This document shows, piece after piece, positions 1 through 5,180 of a stretch of DNA of 7,815 bases. Positions within the stretch are counted from its first letter, which is position 1. Every line of letters begins with the position of its first letter. The notes below the pieces were generated by a model. That model saw only the letters and a program-made list of their open reading frames with translations. It was not told the origin of the DNA and searched no databases. The translations under genes were made by a program, and so were the position numbers. This DNA is from an uncultured bacterium (lineage in GTDB: Bacteria; Auribacterota; Tritonobacteria; UBA1439), in NCBI GenBank assembly GCA_937858775.1, contig CALLYX010000475.1:1-7815 (forward strand). The letters run 5' to 3'.

Positions 1-4
1 GGTC

Positions 5-343
5 ATGGCCGCCGGCACGGCGGATGGTTCGTTTCCGTCCGCCCCCGCGCAGTCGGCCGTCCCGGCGCAGCCCGCCGGGCGTTCATGGGCGGCCCCCGCG
101 GGCGTTTTCGCCGCCGCGGCGCTCTTTCTCTTCGTGGCGCTCCATCTCTACCGCTCCCGGGCGGCGCGCATGGAGGAGGAGGTGTCGAGACTCACGGCGG
201 CTGTCGCTGCGGCGGAGGAGCGGCAACGGGCGTCCGCCGAGTCCCACGCCCGCGCGGTCGAGGATCTTAGGAAGCGGATCGAATCCCTCGCGAGGCCGGC
301 GGAAACGCCTCCCCCGCGCAGGAAGTTCCTTGGGCTGTTCTGA
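5..343 (+). CDS. Small single-pass membrane protein with coiled coil
   Basis: A 112-residue protein of unknown function. An Ala/Pro-rich N-terminus (about residues 1-28) is followed by one hydrophobic segment (about 30-49) ending in HLYRSR, a positive stop that suggests the C-terminal part is cytoplasmic. Residues 53-96 are rich in Glu, Arg and Ala with heptad-like spacing (MEEEVSRLTAAVAAAEERQR) and look like a coiled coil. The tail is Pro/Arg-rich and ends KFLGLF. The ATG lies only four bases from the window edge, so neither a ribosome binding site nor a longer N-terminus can be excluded. It is 56 bp upstream of the deaminase gene on the same strand and could be co-transcribed with it. Coding is supported by the protein-like architecture; I recognise no family. 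Confidence 0.65.
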   Translation: MAAGTADGSFPSAPAQSAVPAQPAGRSWAAPAGVFAAAALFLFVALHLYRSRAARMEEEVSRLTAAVAAAEERQRASAESHARAVEDLRKRIESLARPAETPPPRRKFLGLF

Positions 344-399
344 AGCGGCCGCGGCGCGGGTCGCCACGCGGGCCGCGCGGCGGGGTTGAAGCCGCAGAA

Positions 400-858
400 A
401 TGGATGTGGGGGTGGAGCGGGACGAGGTTTTGCGGCTCCTGTCGGAGACAAAAGCGCTCGGCACCTGCATGAGCGCGCGCATAGCGGCCGTGATCGAGGC
501 CCCGGGCGGCGGGCGCGTCATCGGCTGGAACGGTCCGCCGGGGAGGGCGGGGCTGCACGATCGCTGTCTGGCGGGGGGGGCGATCAGCCCCGAGACGCAG
601 CGCGACTGCCCGTGCGTTCACGCCGAGGTCAGGGCAATCTGCCGCGCCGCGTCGGCGGGGATCCCGATCGAGGGTGGGACCCTCTACCTGAGCGAATGGT
701 TTCCGTGCGCCCCCTGCGCAGCGGCCATGATCGAGGCGGGAATCGCGCGCATGGTGGTCGCGAAAAAGATCGAGTATGTGAAGGACGAGTGCTACAACTT
801 CGGCCTCGCCCGCCGCCTCCTCCAGGACGCCGGCGTCGCGGTCGAGGAGTGGGCTTGA
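400..858 (+). CDS. dCMP/cytidine deaminase-family zinc enzyme
   Basis: A 152-residue member of the zinc-dependent CMP/dCMP deaminase superfamily. The zinc and catalytic signature is complete: HAE at residues 74-76 (His ligand and catalytic Glu) and PCAPC at 102-106 (two Cys ligands). The segment between them (IPIEGGTLYLSEWFPC) and the context VHAEVRAI resemble deoxycytidylate deaminases of the ComEB/phage T4 type, which convert dCMP to dUMP for dTTP synthesis. Cys56, Cys70 and Cys72 just before the HAE motif could form the extra structural zinc site known in some dCMP deaminases (inference). Other superfamily substrates (cytidine, guanine, a tRNA base) are not excluded. The ATG at 400 has only a weak purine-rich upstream stretch; Met24 is an alternative but would remove the first strand of the fold. 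The gene ends 12 bp before a strong hairpin shared with the convergent rubrerythrin gene. Confidence 0.85.
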   Translation: MDVGVERDEVLRLLSETKALGTCMSARIAAVIEAPGGGRVIGWNGPPGRAGLHDRCLAGGAISPETQRDCPCVHAEVRAICRAASAGIPIEGGTLYLSEWFPCAPCAAAMIEAGIARMVVAKKIEYVKDECYNFGLARRLLQDAGVAVEEWA

Positions 859-869
859 GCGGACGCGCT

Positions 870-901
870 TCATGAGGAGAGGGGCCCCCCTCTCCTCATG
901 A
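870..901. terminator. Bidirectional hairpin between convergent genes
   Basis: A perfect 15-bp inverted repeat (870-884 paired with 887-901) with only two bases between the arms. It lies in the 68-bp gap between the stops of the deaminase gene (+) and the rubrerythrin gene (-), so it can end both transcripts. Neither strand has a T-run after it, so it is not a canonical intrinsic terminator; it may act with Rho or as a 3'-end stabiliser. Confidence 0.6.
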
Positions 902-926
902 TGGCGCGCGCCGGGCCCCGCGGCGG

Positions 927-1505
927 TCAGTAGTTCTCCGCGAGGACCTCGTAATACGACTGGGGATGCAGGCAGGTCGGGCAGATCGCCGGCGCCTCGT
1001 CCGCCTCGATGATGCGGCCGCAGTTGATGCAGTGCCATTTCACCGGCGACTTCTTCCTGAACACGCTCCCGTCAGCGAGGTTGGAGATAAGCTTCCGGTA
1101 GCGCGCCTCGTGGAACTCCTCGACCTTCGCGACCTGATCGAACGACTGCGCGATCGCGGGAAACCCCTCCCGGGTGGCGGTCTTCGCGAAGTCCGCGTAG
1201 AGCGTCGTCCACTCGAGCCTCTCCCCCTCGGCGGCGGCCTCGAGGTTGCTCTTCGTGTCCATGATCATGCCCGCCGGGTAGGCGGCCGTGATCTCGACGT
1301 CGCCGCCCTGTAGGTGCTTGAAGAAGACCTTGGCGTGCTCCTTCTCGTTCTCCGCCGTCTCAAGGAAGATCCTCGAGATCTGCTCCAGCCCCTCTTTCTT
1401 CGCGGCGCTCGCGAAGAAGGTGTAGCGGTTCCTCGCCTGCGACTCGCCGGCAAACGCGGCGAGCAGGTTCTTCTCCGTCTGTGTCCCCTTGAGCGGTTTC
1501 GTCAT
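927..1505 (-). CDS. rbr: Rubrerythrin
   Basis: A 192-residue rubrerythrin, a cytoplasmic non-haem di-iron peroxidase that reduces hydrogen peroxide in anaerobes and microaerophiles, usually with electrons from NAD(P)H via rubredoxin-type partners. The ferritin-like domain shows FAGESQARNRY (Glu21), ExxH at Glu54-His57, Glu95 and Glu98, and a second ExxH at Glu129-His132. The C-terminal rubredoxin-like domain has Cys159-x2-Cys162 and Cys175-x2-Cys178 for the Fe(SCys)4 centre and ends QSYYEVLAENY. Length and domain order are typical of the classical family. The ATG at 1505 (MTKPLKGTQTEKNL) is chosen over an upstream in-frame ATG because AGGAGG lies six bases before it and the extra 16 residues are not protein-like. 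It is monocistronic, with its own promoter and a putative embedded operator. Confidence 0.95.
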   Translation of the reverse strand: MTKPLKGTQTEKNLLAAFAGESQARNRYTFFASAAKKEGLEQISRIFLETAENEKEHAKVFFKHLQGGDVEITAAYPAGMIMDTKSNLEAAAEGERLEWTTLYADFAKTATREGFPAIAQSFDQVAKVEEFHEARYRKLISNLADGSVFRKKSPVKWHCINCGRIIEADEAPAICPTCLHPQSYYEVLAENY

Positions 1506-1511
1506 CTTGCC

Positions 1512-1517
1512 CCTCCT
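1512..1517 (-). promoter_or_regulatory. Ribosome binding site of rubrerythrin
   Basis: AGGAGG on the minus strand, six bases before the ATG at 1505. It fixes this start against the ATG 48 bp further upstream, which lies at the edge of the predicted promoter -10 region. Confidence 0.85.
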
Positions 1518-1523
1518 CTCTTC

Positions 1524-1540
1524 CGCCGTCGAAGACGGCG
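1524..1540 (-). other. Leader hairpin upstream of rubrerythrin
   Basis: A perfect 7-bp stem with a 3-nt loop (arms 1524-1530 and 1534-1540). It lies in the predicted 5' untranslated leader, between the predicted transcription start near 1547 and the AGGAGG site. It leaves the ribosome binding site unpaired, so mRNA stabilisation is more likely than translational blocking (inference). Confidence 0.4.
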
Positions 1541-1553
1541 AGGTTGTCAACAT

Positions 1554-1582
1554 ATAGTAATACCCATTACCATCAATGTCAA
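1554..1582 (-). promoter_or_regulatory. Sigma70-like promoter with internal palindromic operator (rubrerythrin)
   Basis: On the minus strand a perfect -35 TTGACA (1582-1577) is followed after exactly 17 bp by TACTAT (1559-1554), four of six matches to the -10 consensus. This predicts a start near 1547 and a leader of about 42 nt. Between and overlapping the elements is a palindrome, GTAAT-N4-ATTAC (1557-1570), flanked after one mismatch by a further AT/AT pairing. Its position over the spacer and -10 is typical of a repressor operator. An AT-rich dyad before a peroxide-defence gene suggests a Fur/PerR-family or other redox or metal repressor, but the spacing does not match the standard 7-1-7 Fur or PerR box, so the regulator is unknown. 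Confidence 0.7.
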
Positions 1583-1888
1583 TGCCTGCCTGGAATGGCG
1601 TGATGGCGAAGTGAAAATGTCCGGTTTAAAAATTCAATCCATGGAGAGCGCATCTCCCCCGGCCCCCGTGCCCTCCGGTTTTTTCGGGCGCGATTCTTGA
1701 TCGCCTCGGATTCTTCGGTCGGGGAGGGGAGTACTTTCCGCGGGCCGGCGGGCGATGGGCCGCGAACGGTCCGGGCGGCGCGAAATGCTTCCCGGGGCGC
1801 CGCACGATGGTGTAAAATGCCGTCCGGCCGCGGCAGGCGGCGCCGGACCCGTTCCACGGCGGGCCGGAGACGGCAAGGGGGCGGCGAC
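1583..1888. other. Divergent intergenic region, rubrerythrin/methyltransferase
   Basis: About 300 bp between the rubrerythrin promoter and the methyltransferase start. The part near rubrerythrin (1600-1645) is relatively AT-rich. The rest is GC-rich, and its translation in frame with the methyltransferase is Arg/Gly-rich and not protein-like, which argues against extending that gene upstream. A TAAAAT at 1813-1818 preceded by TG could be a -10 element for the methyltransferase, but no matching -35 is visible. I see no RNA gene here. Confidence 0.4.
1875..1881 (+). promoter_or_regulatory. Ribosome binding site fixing the GTG start of the methyltransferase
   Basis: AAGGGGG lies seven bases before GTG 1889. 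This places the start 192 bp inside the longest open frame, exactly where the sequence becomes protein-like. Confidence 0.6.
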
Positions 1889-2566
1889 GTGTCGCATTTC
1901 ACACTGCACCGGCACGCCAGGGCCAAGAAGGCGGCGAGGGCCGAGTTCGACCAGTGGGCCGGCGGCTACGACCGGAGCCTGCTCCAGCGTTTCCTCTTCA
2001 GGCCCTCGCACGATATGATCCTCTCCGAGATCGACCTCGGGGGATCCCCCCGCATCCTCGACGTCGGCTGCGGCACCTGCGTATTCGGTTTCAGGATCTC
2101 GGCCATATCCCCCTCCTCCGAGATCTTCTGCGTCGACCTTTCGCACGAGATGGCCCGAAAGGCGAATGCGAAACGGAACTGCATGCCCCGCCTGGCCGGA
2201 CGGCCCGGGGCGGTCAGGATCACGCTCGCCGATTCCGACCACCTCCCGTTCTCGGACGGCAGCGTGGACTACGTCACCTGCGCCAACTCCTTCCACCATT
2301 ACCCGCATCCGGAAGGGGTGCTGCGGGAGATGCACCGCGTCCTCAGGCCGGGCGGAAAGGCCATCGTCGTGGACGGGTGCAGGGACACGCTTCCGGGCCG
2401 CCTCATCTTCGACCTGATCGTCACGCTGGCGGAGGGGGATGTCCGCCATCTATCGGCCGGCGCGTTCAAGGATCTCTTCGCCAGATGCGGTTTCGGCCGC
2501 ATCAGGCAGAAGACACACCTCCTCGGGATTCCGATACTCCTCACTGCGGCCGTGGCGGAAAAATAG
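1889..2566 (+). CDS. Class I SAM-dependent methyltransferase
   Basis: A 225-residue cytoplasmic methyltransferase of the Methyltransf_11/UbiE-like type, substrate unknown. An N-terminal helix FDQWAGGYDRS (residues 20-30) is typical of small-molecule and quinone-type methyltransferases. Motif I is ILDVGCGTC (56-64), the SAM-binding glycine loop. Asp83 ends strand 2 and would contact the SAM ribose. ADSDHLPFSDGSVDYV (114-129) carries the motif II/III region, followed by NSFHHYPHP (133-141) and MHRVLRPGGK (148-157). GTG at 1889 is chosen because of the AAGGGGG site and because upstream codons are not protein-like. An ATG in the same frame at 1697 is the alternative. The phospholipase gene follows after 161 bp on the same strand; co-transcription is possible but not shown. 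Family assignment is firm; lipid or quinone methylation is a guess. Confidence 0.85.
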   Translation: MSHFTLHRHARAKKAARAEFDQWAGGYDRSLLQRFLFRPSHDMILSEIDLGGSPRILDVGCGTCVFGFRISAISPSSEIFCVDLSHEMARKANAKRNCMPRLAGRPGAVRITLADSDHLPFSDGSVDYVTCANSFHHYPHPEGVLREMHRVLRPGGKAIVVDGCRDTLPGRLIFDLIVTLAEGDVRHLSAGAFKDLFARCGFGRIRQKTHLLGIPILLTAAVAEK

Positions 2567-2727
2567 GAGATCGCGCCTTCGGCCGGCTTGCAGCGCCGCG
2601 GGGCGCGGCAGGCCGCGCAATCCGGGGCGGGTGGGGGCCGGCGGGGCGACCGGCGCATATCCTGGAAGCGGCGGATTGACCCGCCACCACTCCGCCCACG
2701 CGCCTTTGCGCGGAGCATGACAGAGCC

Positions 2728-3615
2728 ATGCGCGCCATTCCACCGGATTCAACCCGCCGGGCGAAGGCGGCCGCCGGGAGGCGGATCGCGCTCGTGGTCG
2801 AGGGCGGAGGCATGCGCGGGATCTTCTCCGCCGGCGTGCTCGATGCGTTCGCGGAAGCCCGATTCGATCCGTTCGACCTCTACGTGGGCGTCTCCGCGGG
2901 GGCGTGCAACCTCTCCTCTTTCGTCGCCGGGCAGCGCGGCCGGAACTACAGGATCTACACGCGCCTCATGGCGCGCCCCGAGTTCATGCGGCTCGGGCGC
3001 TTCCTGCGCGGCGGGCATTTCATGGACCTCGACTGGCTCTGGGACGCGTTCGGGCGTGAAGACCCGCTCGACGTCCGGTCGGCCGCGCGCGCGGTGCGCG
3101 GGAAGGGCTTCGTGGCCGTCTGCACCTCCGTGGCCACGGGGCTGCCGCGGTATCTAGAGCCCTCGGGGCGCGACTGGCTGGCGATCCTCAAGGCGTCGAG
3201 CTCCATCCCCCTCATCTACCGGGGCTTCACCGAGGTGGACGGGGAGCCGCTCGCCGATGGCGGGGTCTCCGATCCGCTCCCCGCGGCGGAGGCGCGGCGG
3301 AGAGGGGCGCGCACGATTGTGGTCGTGAGGAGCCGCCCGGCCGGCCGATCGAAGCGGAACGGGATGGATCGGCTCGCCGCACTACTGCTTCTGCGCCGGC
3401 ACCCGGGACTGGCGCGCGCGCTCCGCCGGAGCGCAGCGGCGTACAGGGAGGCGGCGGCGTGGCTGGACGCCCCGCCCGTGGGGGTCGAGGTGCTCCAGAT
3501 CGCCCCCCCGGAGACGATGCGCACCGGCAGGACGACCCGCGCCCTATCGCTTCTCATGTCCGACTACGAATCCGGCCTGCTCAGCGGCCGCGCCTTCGCC
3601 GCGTCGTACCGCTGA
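2728..3615 (+). CDS. Patatin-like phospholipase (YjjU-type)
   Basis: A 295-residue patatin-family serine hydrolase that would cleave acyl esters of phospholipids or related lipids with a Ser-Asp dyad. The oxyanion-hole glycine loop GGGMRG is at residues 26-31, the nucleophile elbow GVSAG at 54-58 (Ser56), and the catalytic Asp in DGG at 177-179. KASSSIPLIYRGF and ADGGVSDPLP match the bacterial YjjU-like subgroup, in which a patatin domain is followed by a helical C-terminal extension (here about 205-295). No signal peptide is visible, so a cytosolic or membrane-peripheral location is likely. ATG 2728 has a weak upstream site (GGAG 12 bases away); no better start precedes the conserved RIALVVEGGG strand. 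The stop is 11 bp from the stop of the convergent RlpA-like gene, with no hairpin between them, so opposing transcripts may overlap. Confidence 0.9.
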   Translation: MRAIPPDSTRRAKAAAGRRIALVVEGGGMRGIFSAGVLDAFAEARFDPFDLYVGVSAGACNLSSFVAGQRGRNYRIYTRLMARPEFMRLGRFLRGGHFMDLDWLWDAFGREDPLDVRSAARAVRGKGFVAVCTSVATGLPRYLEPSGRDWLAILKASSSIPLIYRGFTEVDGEPLADGGVSDPLPAAEARRRGARTIVVVRSRPAGRSKRNGMDRLAALLLLRRHPGLARALRRSAAAYREAAAWLDAPPVGVEVLQIAPPETMRTGRTTRALSLLMSDYESGLLSGRAFAASYR

Positions 3616-3626
3616 AGGGGGCGCTC

Positions 3627-4019
3627 CTAAAGCCCGCAGATCTTGATCGGGATGAGCCCCTCGCCGGGGTCGGCTATCTCCAGGAAGGCCGCCTTAGTCA
3701 GGTCGATGATGCGGCCCTTTCTGGCGAGGCGCTTGGCCGGCCCGCGATCGTTGACCCGCACGACCACCGACTTGCCGTTCACGAGGTTCGTTACCCTCAC
3801 CCTCGAATTGAACGGAAGGCCCCAGACCGCGCATGTGTGCTTCTTGTCCGAGAACTTCTCCATGTTCGCGGTGGTCTTCTTCACGCCCGGGTCCGTCCTC
3901 GAGTACCATGAGGCGAGCCCCACCCTATGGCCCACGGGCTCGTCGGGCGGCTGGGCGGAGGCGGCTGAGCCGCAGGAAACGGCGGCGATAAACGCGAAAG
4001 CGGCCATGAAGCGATTCAT
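3627..4019 (-). CDS. Minimal secreted RlpA-like double-psi beta-barrel protein
   Basis: A 130-residue exported protein. The signal peptide MNRFMAAFAFIAAVSCGSAASA is probably cleaved before Gln23. The rest is a single RlpA-like double-psi beta-barrel: GLASWYS (34-40), TANMEKFS (50-57, with the family's conserved Glu at 54), LPFNSRVRVTN (68-78), VVVRVNDRGP (85-94) and GRIIDLTKAAF (102-112). RlpA proteins bind glycan strands at division sites, and some are lytic transglycosylases for peptidoglycan lacking stem peptides. This copy has no SPOR domain. Aligned on TAAHKTLPF of typical RlpA, the His is Val65, so activity may be altered. Cys63 and Cys128 could form a disulfide. Cys16 is not in a good lipobox, so a soluble periplasmic form is favoured. 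AAGGGAG lies six bases before the ATG. Confidence 0.87.
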   Translation of the reverse strand: MNRFMAAFAFIAAVSCGSAASAQPPDEPVGHRVGLASWYSRTDPGVKKTTANMEKFSDKKHTCAVWGLPFNSRVRVTNLVNGKSVVVRVNDRGPAKRLARKGRIIDLTKAAFLEIADPGEGLIPIKICGL

Positions 4020-4288
4020 AGTAGTCTCCCTTCTTGACGGATCCGGATATAGCCAGGAGCGATTCGACAGCGGAAGCGCTATTGGGCTGAGCGGCTGGAG
4101 CCCCTGTGCGGGGCCCTGGAAGGCGCTACTCTTCGGCCATCTTCTGCAAACTGCTGTGCGCTTCGAAAGATGGCGGGTACGGTAGCAGATCGCGGCGGGA
4201 TGTCCAGAATATTTTTGAGTTCCCTGTCATGAATTCGAGAGGGAAATATCCGTATCGAACGGCCATCTAATGGGTTATGAAATTATCA

Positions 4289-4307
4289 GATAATAATGAT
4301 CATTCTC
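4289..4307. promoter_or_regulatory. Fur-box-like site
   Basis: GATAATAATGATCATTCTC matches 16 of 19 positions of the E. coli Fur consensus (GATAATGATAATCATTATC). It lies in an AT-rich island about 270 bp upstream of the RlpA-like ATG. The mismatches are at positions 7, 10 and 17. No clear promoter hexamer pair is visible on either strand around it, so its target is uncertain. Confidence 0.5.
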
Positions 4308-4482
4308 TGAGTAGACGTTCGATTTAGCGCGCTCGCGGGGCGGAAGGGAGCAGCGACCCATTGTTCAGTTCTTTAGTCATTTTGCGCGGGTGAACCGTAC
4401 GATCCCACTCCATGAGGAGGAGGTGGCGCCGGAAGGCACTCGAAGGCAGCGGCAACCCGGGCCGGCCCAGTATGTTAGGAAG

Positions 4483-4491
4483 TTATCCACA
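4483..4491 (+). promoter_or_regulatory. Perfect DnaA box
   Basis: TTATCCACA is a 9/9 match to the high-affinity E. coli DnaA box. No second good box was found in the window, so an origin is not supported; it may be a DnaA regulatory or titration site, or chance. Confidence 0.35.
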
Positions 4492-4499
4492 GGAAGATG

Positions 4500-4535
4500 C
4501 AGACTTAAGTCTGTCCTACAGGACGGACGGTCCGT
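4500..4535. repeat. Three abutting palindromes
   Basis: Three perfect dyads lie end to end: a 14-bp palindrome CAGACTTAAGTCTG (4500-4513), a 5-bp stem GTCCT-AC-AGGAC (4513-4524), and a 6-bp stem ACGGAC-G-GTCCGT (4523-4535). They begin nine bases after the DnaA box and end 43 bases from the mscL terminator hairpin. They could be tandem operators or RNA hairpins; no function is shown. Confidence 0.5.
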
Positions 4536-4577
4536 TGGGGGCGGGCGGTTGGTCGGCCGCCTGGGGAGGGGATGCAC

Positions 4578-4614
4578 AAAAAGCCCCGGCTTCCAGGTAA
4601 CAGGATGCCGGGGC
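4578..4614 (-). terminator. Intrinsic terminator of mscL
   Basis: On the minus strand a perfect 8-bp GC stem GCCCCGGC/GCCGGGGC (4614-4607 with 4590-4583) with a 16-nt loop is followed directly by TTTTT (4582-4578). It starts 14 bp after the mscL stop. This is a canonical Rho-independent terminator and separates mscL from the RlpA-like gene. Confidence 0.9.
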
Positions 4615-4627
4615 GCAAGGGGGGGGA

Positions 4628-5080
4628 TCAGGAGAGCATGCTCCCGCACCATTTGCACTTGCGGGCCGCCTTGAGAACGGTCTCGCCGCAATCCCGGCAC
4701 GTCTTCGTCTCCGGCCCGGCGGGGGCGGCCTTCTCGCGCAGGAGCGCCTTGGTGATCATGAAGACCACGAAGGAGATGATCACGAAATCGATGACGTTGT
4801 TGATGAACATCCCGTAACCGAGCGCCGCGCCTGCCTCCTTGGCCTTTGCGTAGTTTTCGAACTTGACGCTCGGGGTGAGACTGATATACAGGTTGGAGAA
4901 GTCCACGCCGCCGGTGATCCTGCCTATGACCGGCATCAGCACGTCGTTGACCAGCGAGCCCACGAGTTTGCTTGTTGCCGCGCCGATGATCACGCCGATG
5001 GCCAGCGCCAGGGCATTCGTCTTGACGAGAAACGTCTTGAACTCCTCGATGAGCCTGACCTTGGGAATGGACGGTTGCAC
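4628..5080 (-). CDS. mscL: Large-conductance mechanosensitive channel with C-terminal zinc ribbon
   Basis: A 150-residue MscL, the inner-membrane homopentameric channel that opens under membrane tension to release solutes on hypo-osmotic shock. The amphipathic N-terminus (VRLIEEFKTFLVK) precedes TM1 (about 19-47), with the gate segment NALALAIGVIIGAATSK; Leu26 and Val30 align with E. coli gate residues Leu19 and Val23. GGVDFSNL begins the periplasmic loop, and TM2 is about 88-113 (YGMFINNVIDFVIISFVVFMITKAL). Instead of the usual C-terminal helix the tail carries CxxC pairs at 128/131 and 142/145 (CRDCGETVLKAARKCKWCGS), a zinc-ribbon pattern. GTG 5080 is chosen because AGGAGG lies seven bases upstream; an in-frame ATG at 5098 would place that site inside the coding sequence. 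An intrinsic terminator follows. No own promoter is evident in the 100 bp upstream, which is filled by hairpins. Confidence 0.93.
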   Translation of the reverse strand: MQPSIPKVRLIEEFKTFLVKTNALALAIGVIIGAATSKLVGSLVNDVLMPVIGRITGGVDFSNLYISLTPSVKFENYAKAKEAGAALGYGMFINNVIDFVIISFVVFMITKALLREKAAPAGPETKTCRDCGETVLKAARKCKWCGSMLS

Positions 5081-5087
5081 TCCTGCT

Positions 5088-5093
5088 CCTCCT
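5088..5093 (-). promoter_or_regulatory. Ribosome binding site fixing the GTG start of mscL
   Basis: AGGAGG on the minus strand lies seven bases before GTG 5080. The upstream in-frame ATG (5098) overlaps this site's 5' side and has no such site of its own, so the annotated protein should be six residues shorter than the longest frame. Confidence 0.85.
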
Positions 5094-5101
5094 TTCATGC
5101 C

Positions 5102-5118
5102 CGCCCCTTGGAGGGGCG
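5102..5118 (-). other. Leader hairpin before mscL
   Basis: CGCCCC/GGGGCG, a perfect 6-bp stem with a 5-nt loop, lies nine bases upstream of the mscL ribosome binding site and directly after the larger 5119-5169 hairpin. It could be a leader structure or part of the upstream gene's 3' end. Confidence 0.35.
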
Positions 5119-5169
5119 AACCGGCGGCCCGGGGGGCGTTCGTGTTCGGGCCCCCCGGGCCGACCGGTT
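5119..5169 (-). terminator. Strong GC hairpin after the repeat-protein gene
   Basis: A 19-bp stem with one bulged base: a 13-bp GC core (5125-5137 with 5150-5162) extended by AACCGG/CCGGTT (5119-5124 with 5164-5169), loop of 12 nt. It lies 11 bp after the stop of the repeat-protein gene and before mscL. The minus strand has only a short TT after it; the plus strand has TTTT. It probably ends the repeat-protein transcript, perhaps leaving some read-through into mscL. Confidence 0.65.
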
Positions 5170-5180
5170 TTAGAAGGCGG

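Larger units (their letters stand above)
4020..4577. other. Long regulatory intergenic region upstream of the RlpA-like gene
   Basis: A 558-bp gap without a convincing gene. It holds the RlpA-like ribosome binding site (4026-4032, minus strand), a GC hairpin at 4100-4114, an AT-rich island at about 4205-4325 that contrasts with the GC-rich surroundings, a Fur-box match (4289-4307), an 8-bp inverted repeat flanking the island (4254-4261 with 4316-4323), a DnaA box (4483-4491) and three abutting palindromes (4500-4535). TATATC near 4050 on the minus strand could be a -10 for the RlpA-like gene but lacks a good -35. AGGAGGAGGT near 4415-4424 (+) looks like a ribosome binding site but no start codon follows at a usable distance. 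No tRNA is seen; a small RNA gene is possible. Confidence 0.5.

Noticed and set aside
1665..1695. Intrinsic terminator around the TTTTTT at 1679-1684
   Set aside because: No stable GC stem directly precedes the T-run on the plus strand, and no gene ends there on either strand.
1697..1888. N-terminal extension of the methyltransferase from ATG 1697
   Set aside because: The translation is Arg/Gly-rich and unlike any domain, while GTG 1889 has a ribosome binding site and begins the conserved fold.
3972..3974. Lipoprotein Cys16 in the RlpA-like protein
   Set aside because: The residues before the Cys (AAVS) do not form a good lipobox, and a clear signal peptidase I site follows at Ala22.
4200..4540. 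Replication origin
   Set aside because: Only one good DnaA box is present, and no dnaA, dnaN, gidA/rsmG or parAB gene is nearby, so the AT-rich island plus one box is not enough.
4390..4674. Open frame of 94 codons on the plus strand
   Set aside because: It runs antisense through the mscL terminator and the mscL C-terminus, and its residues are not protein-like.
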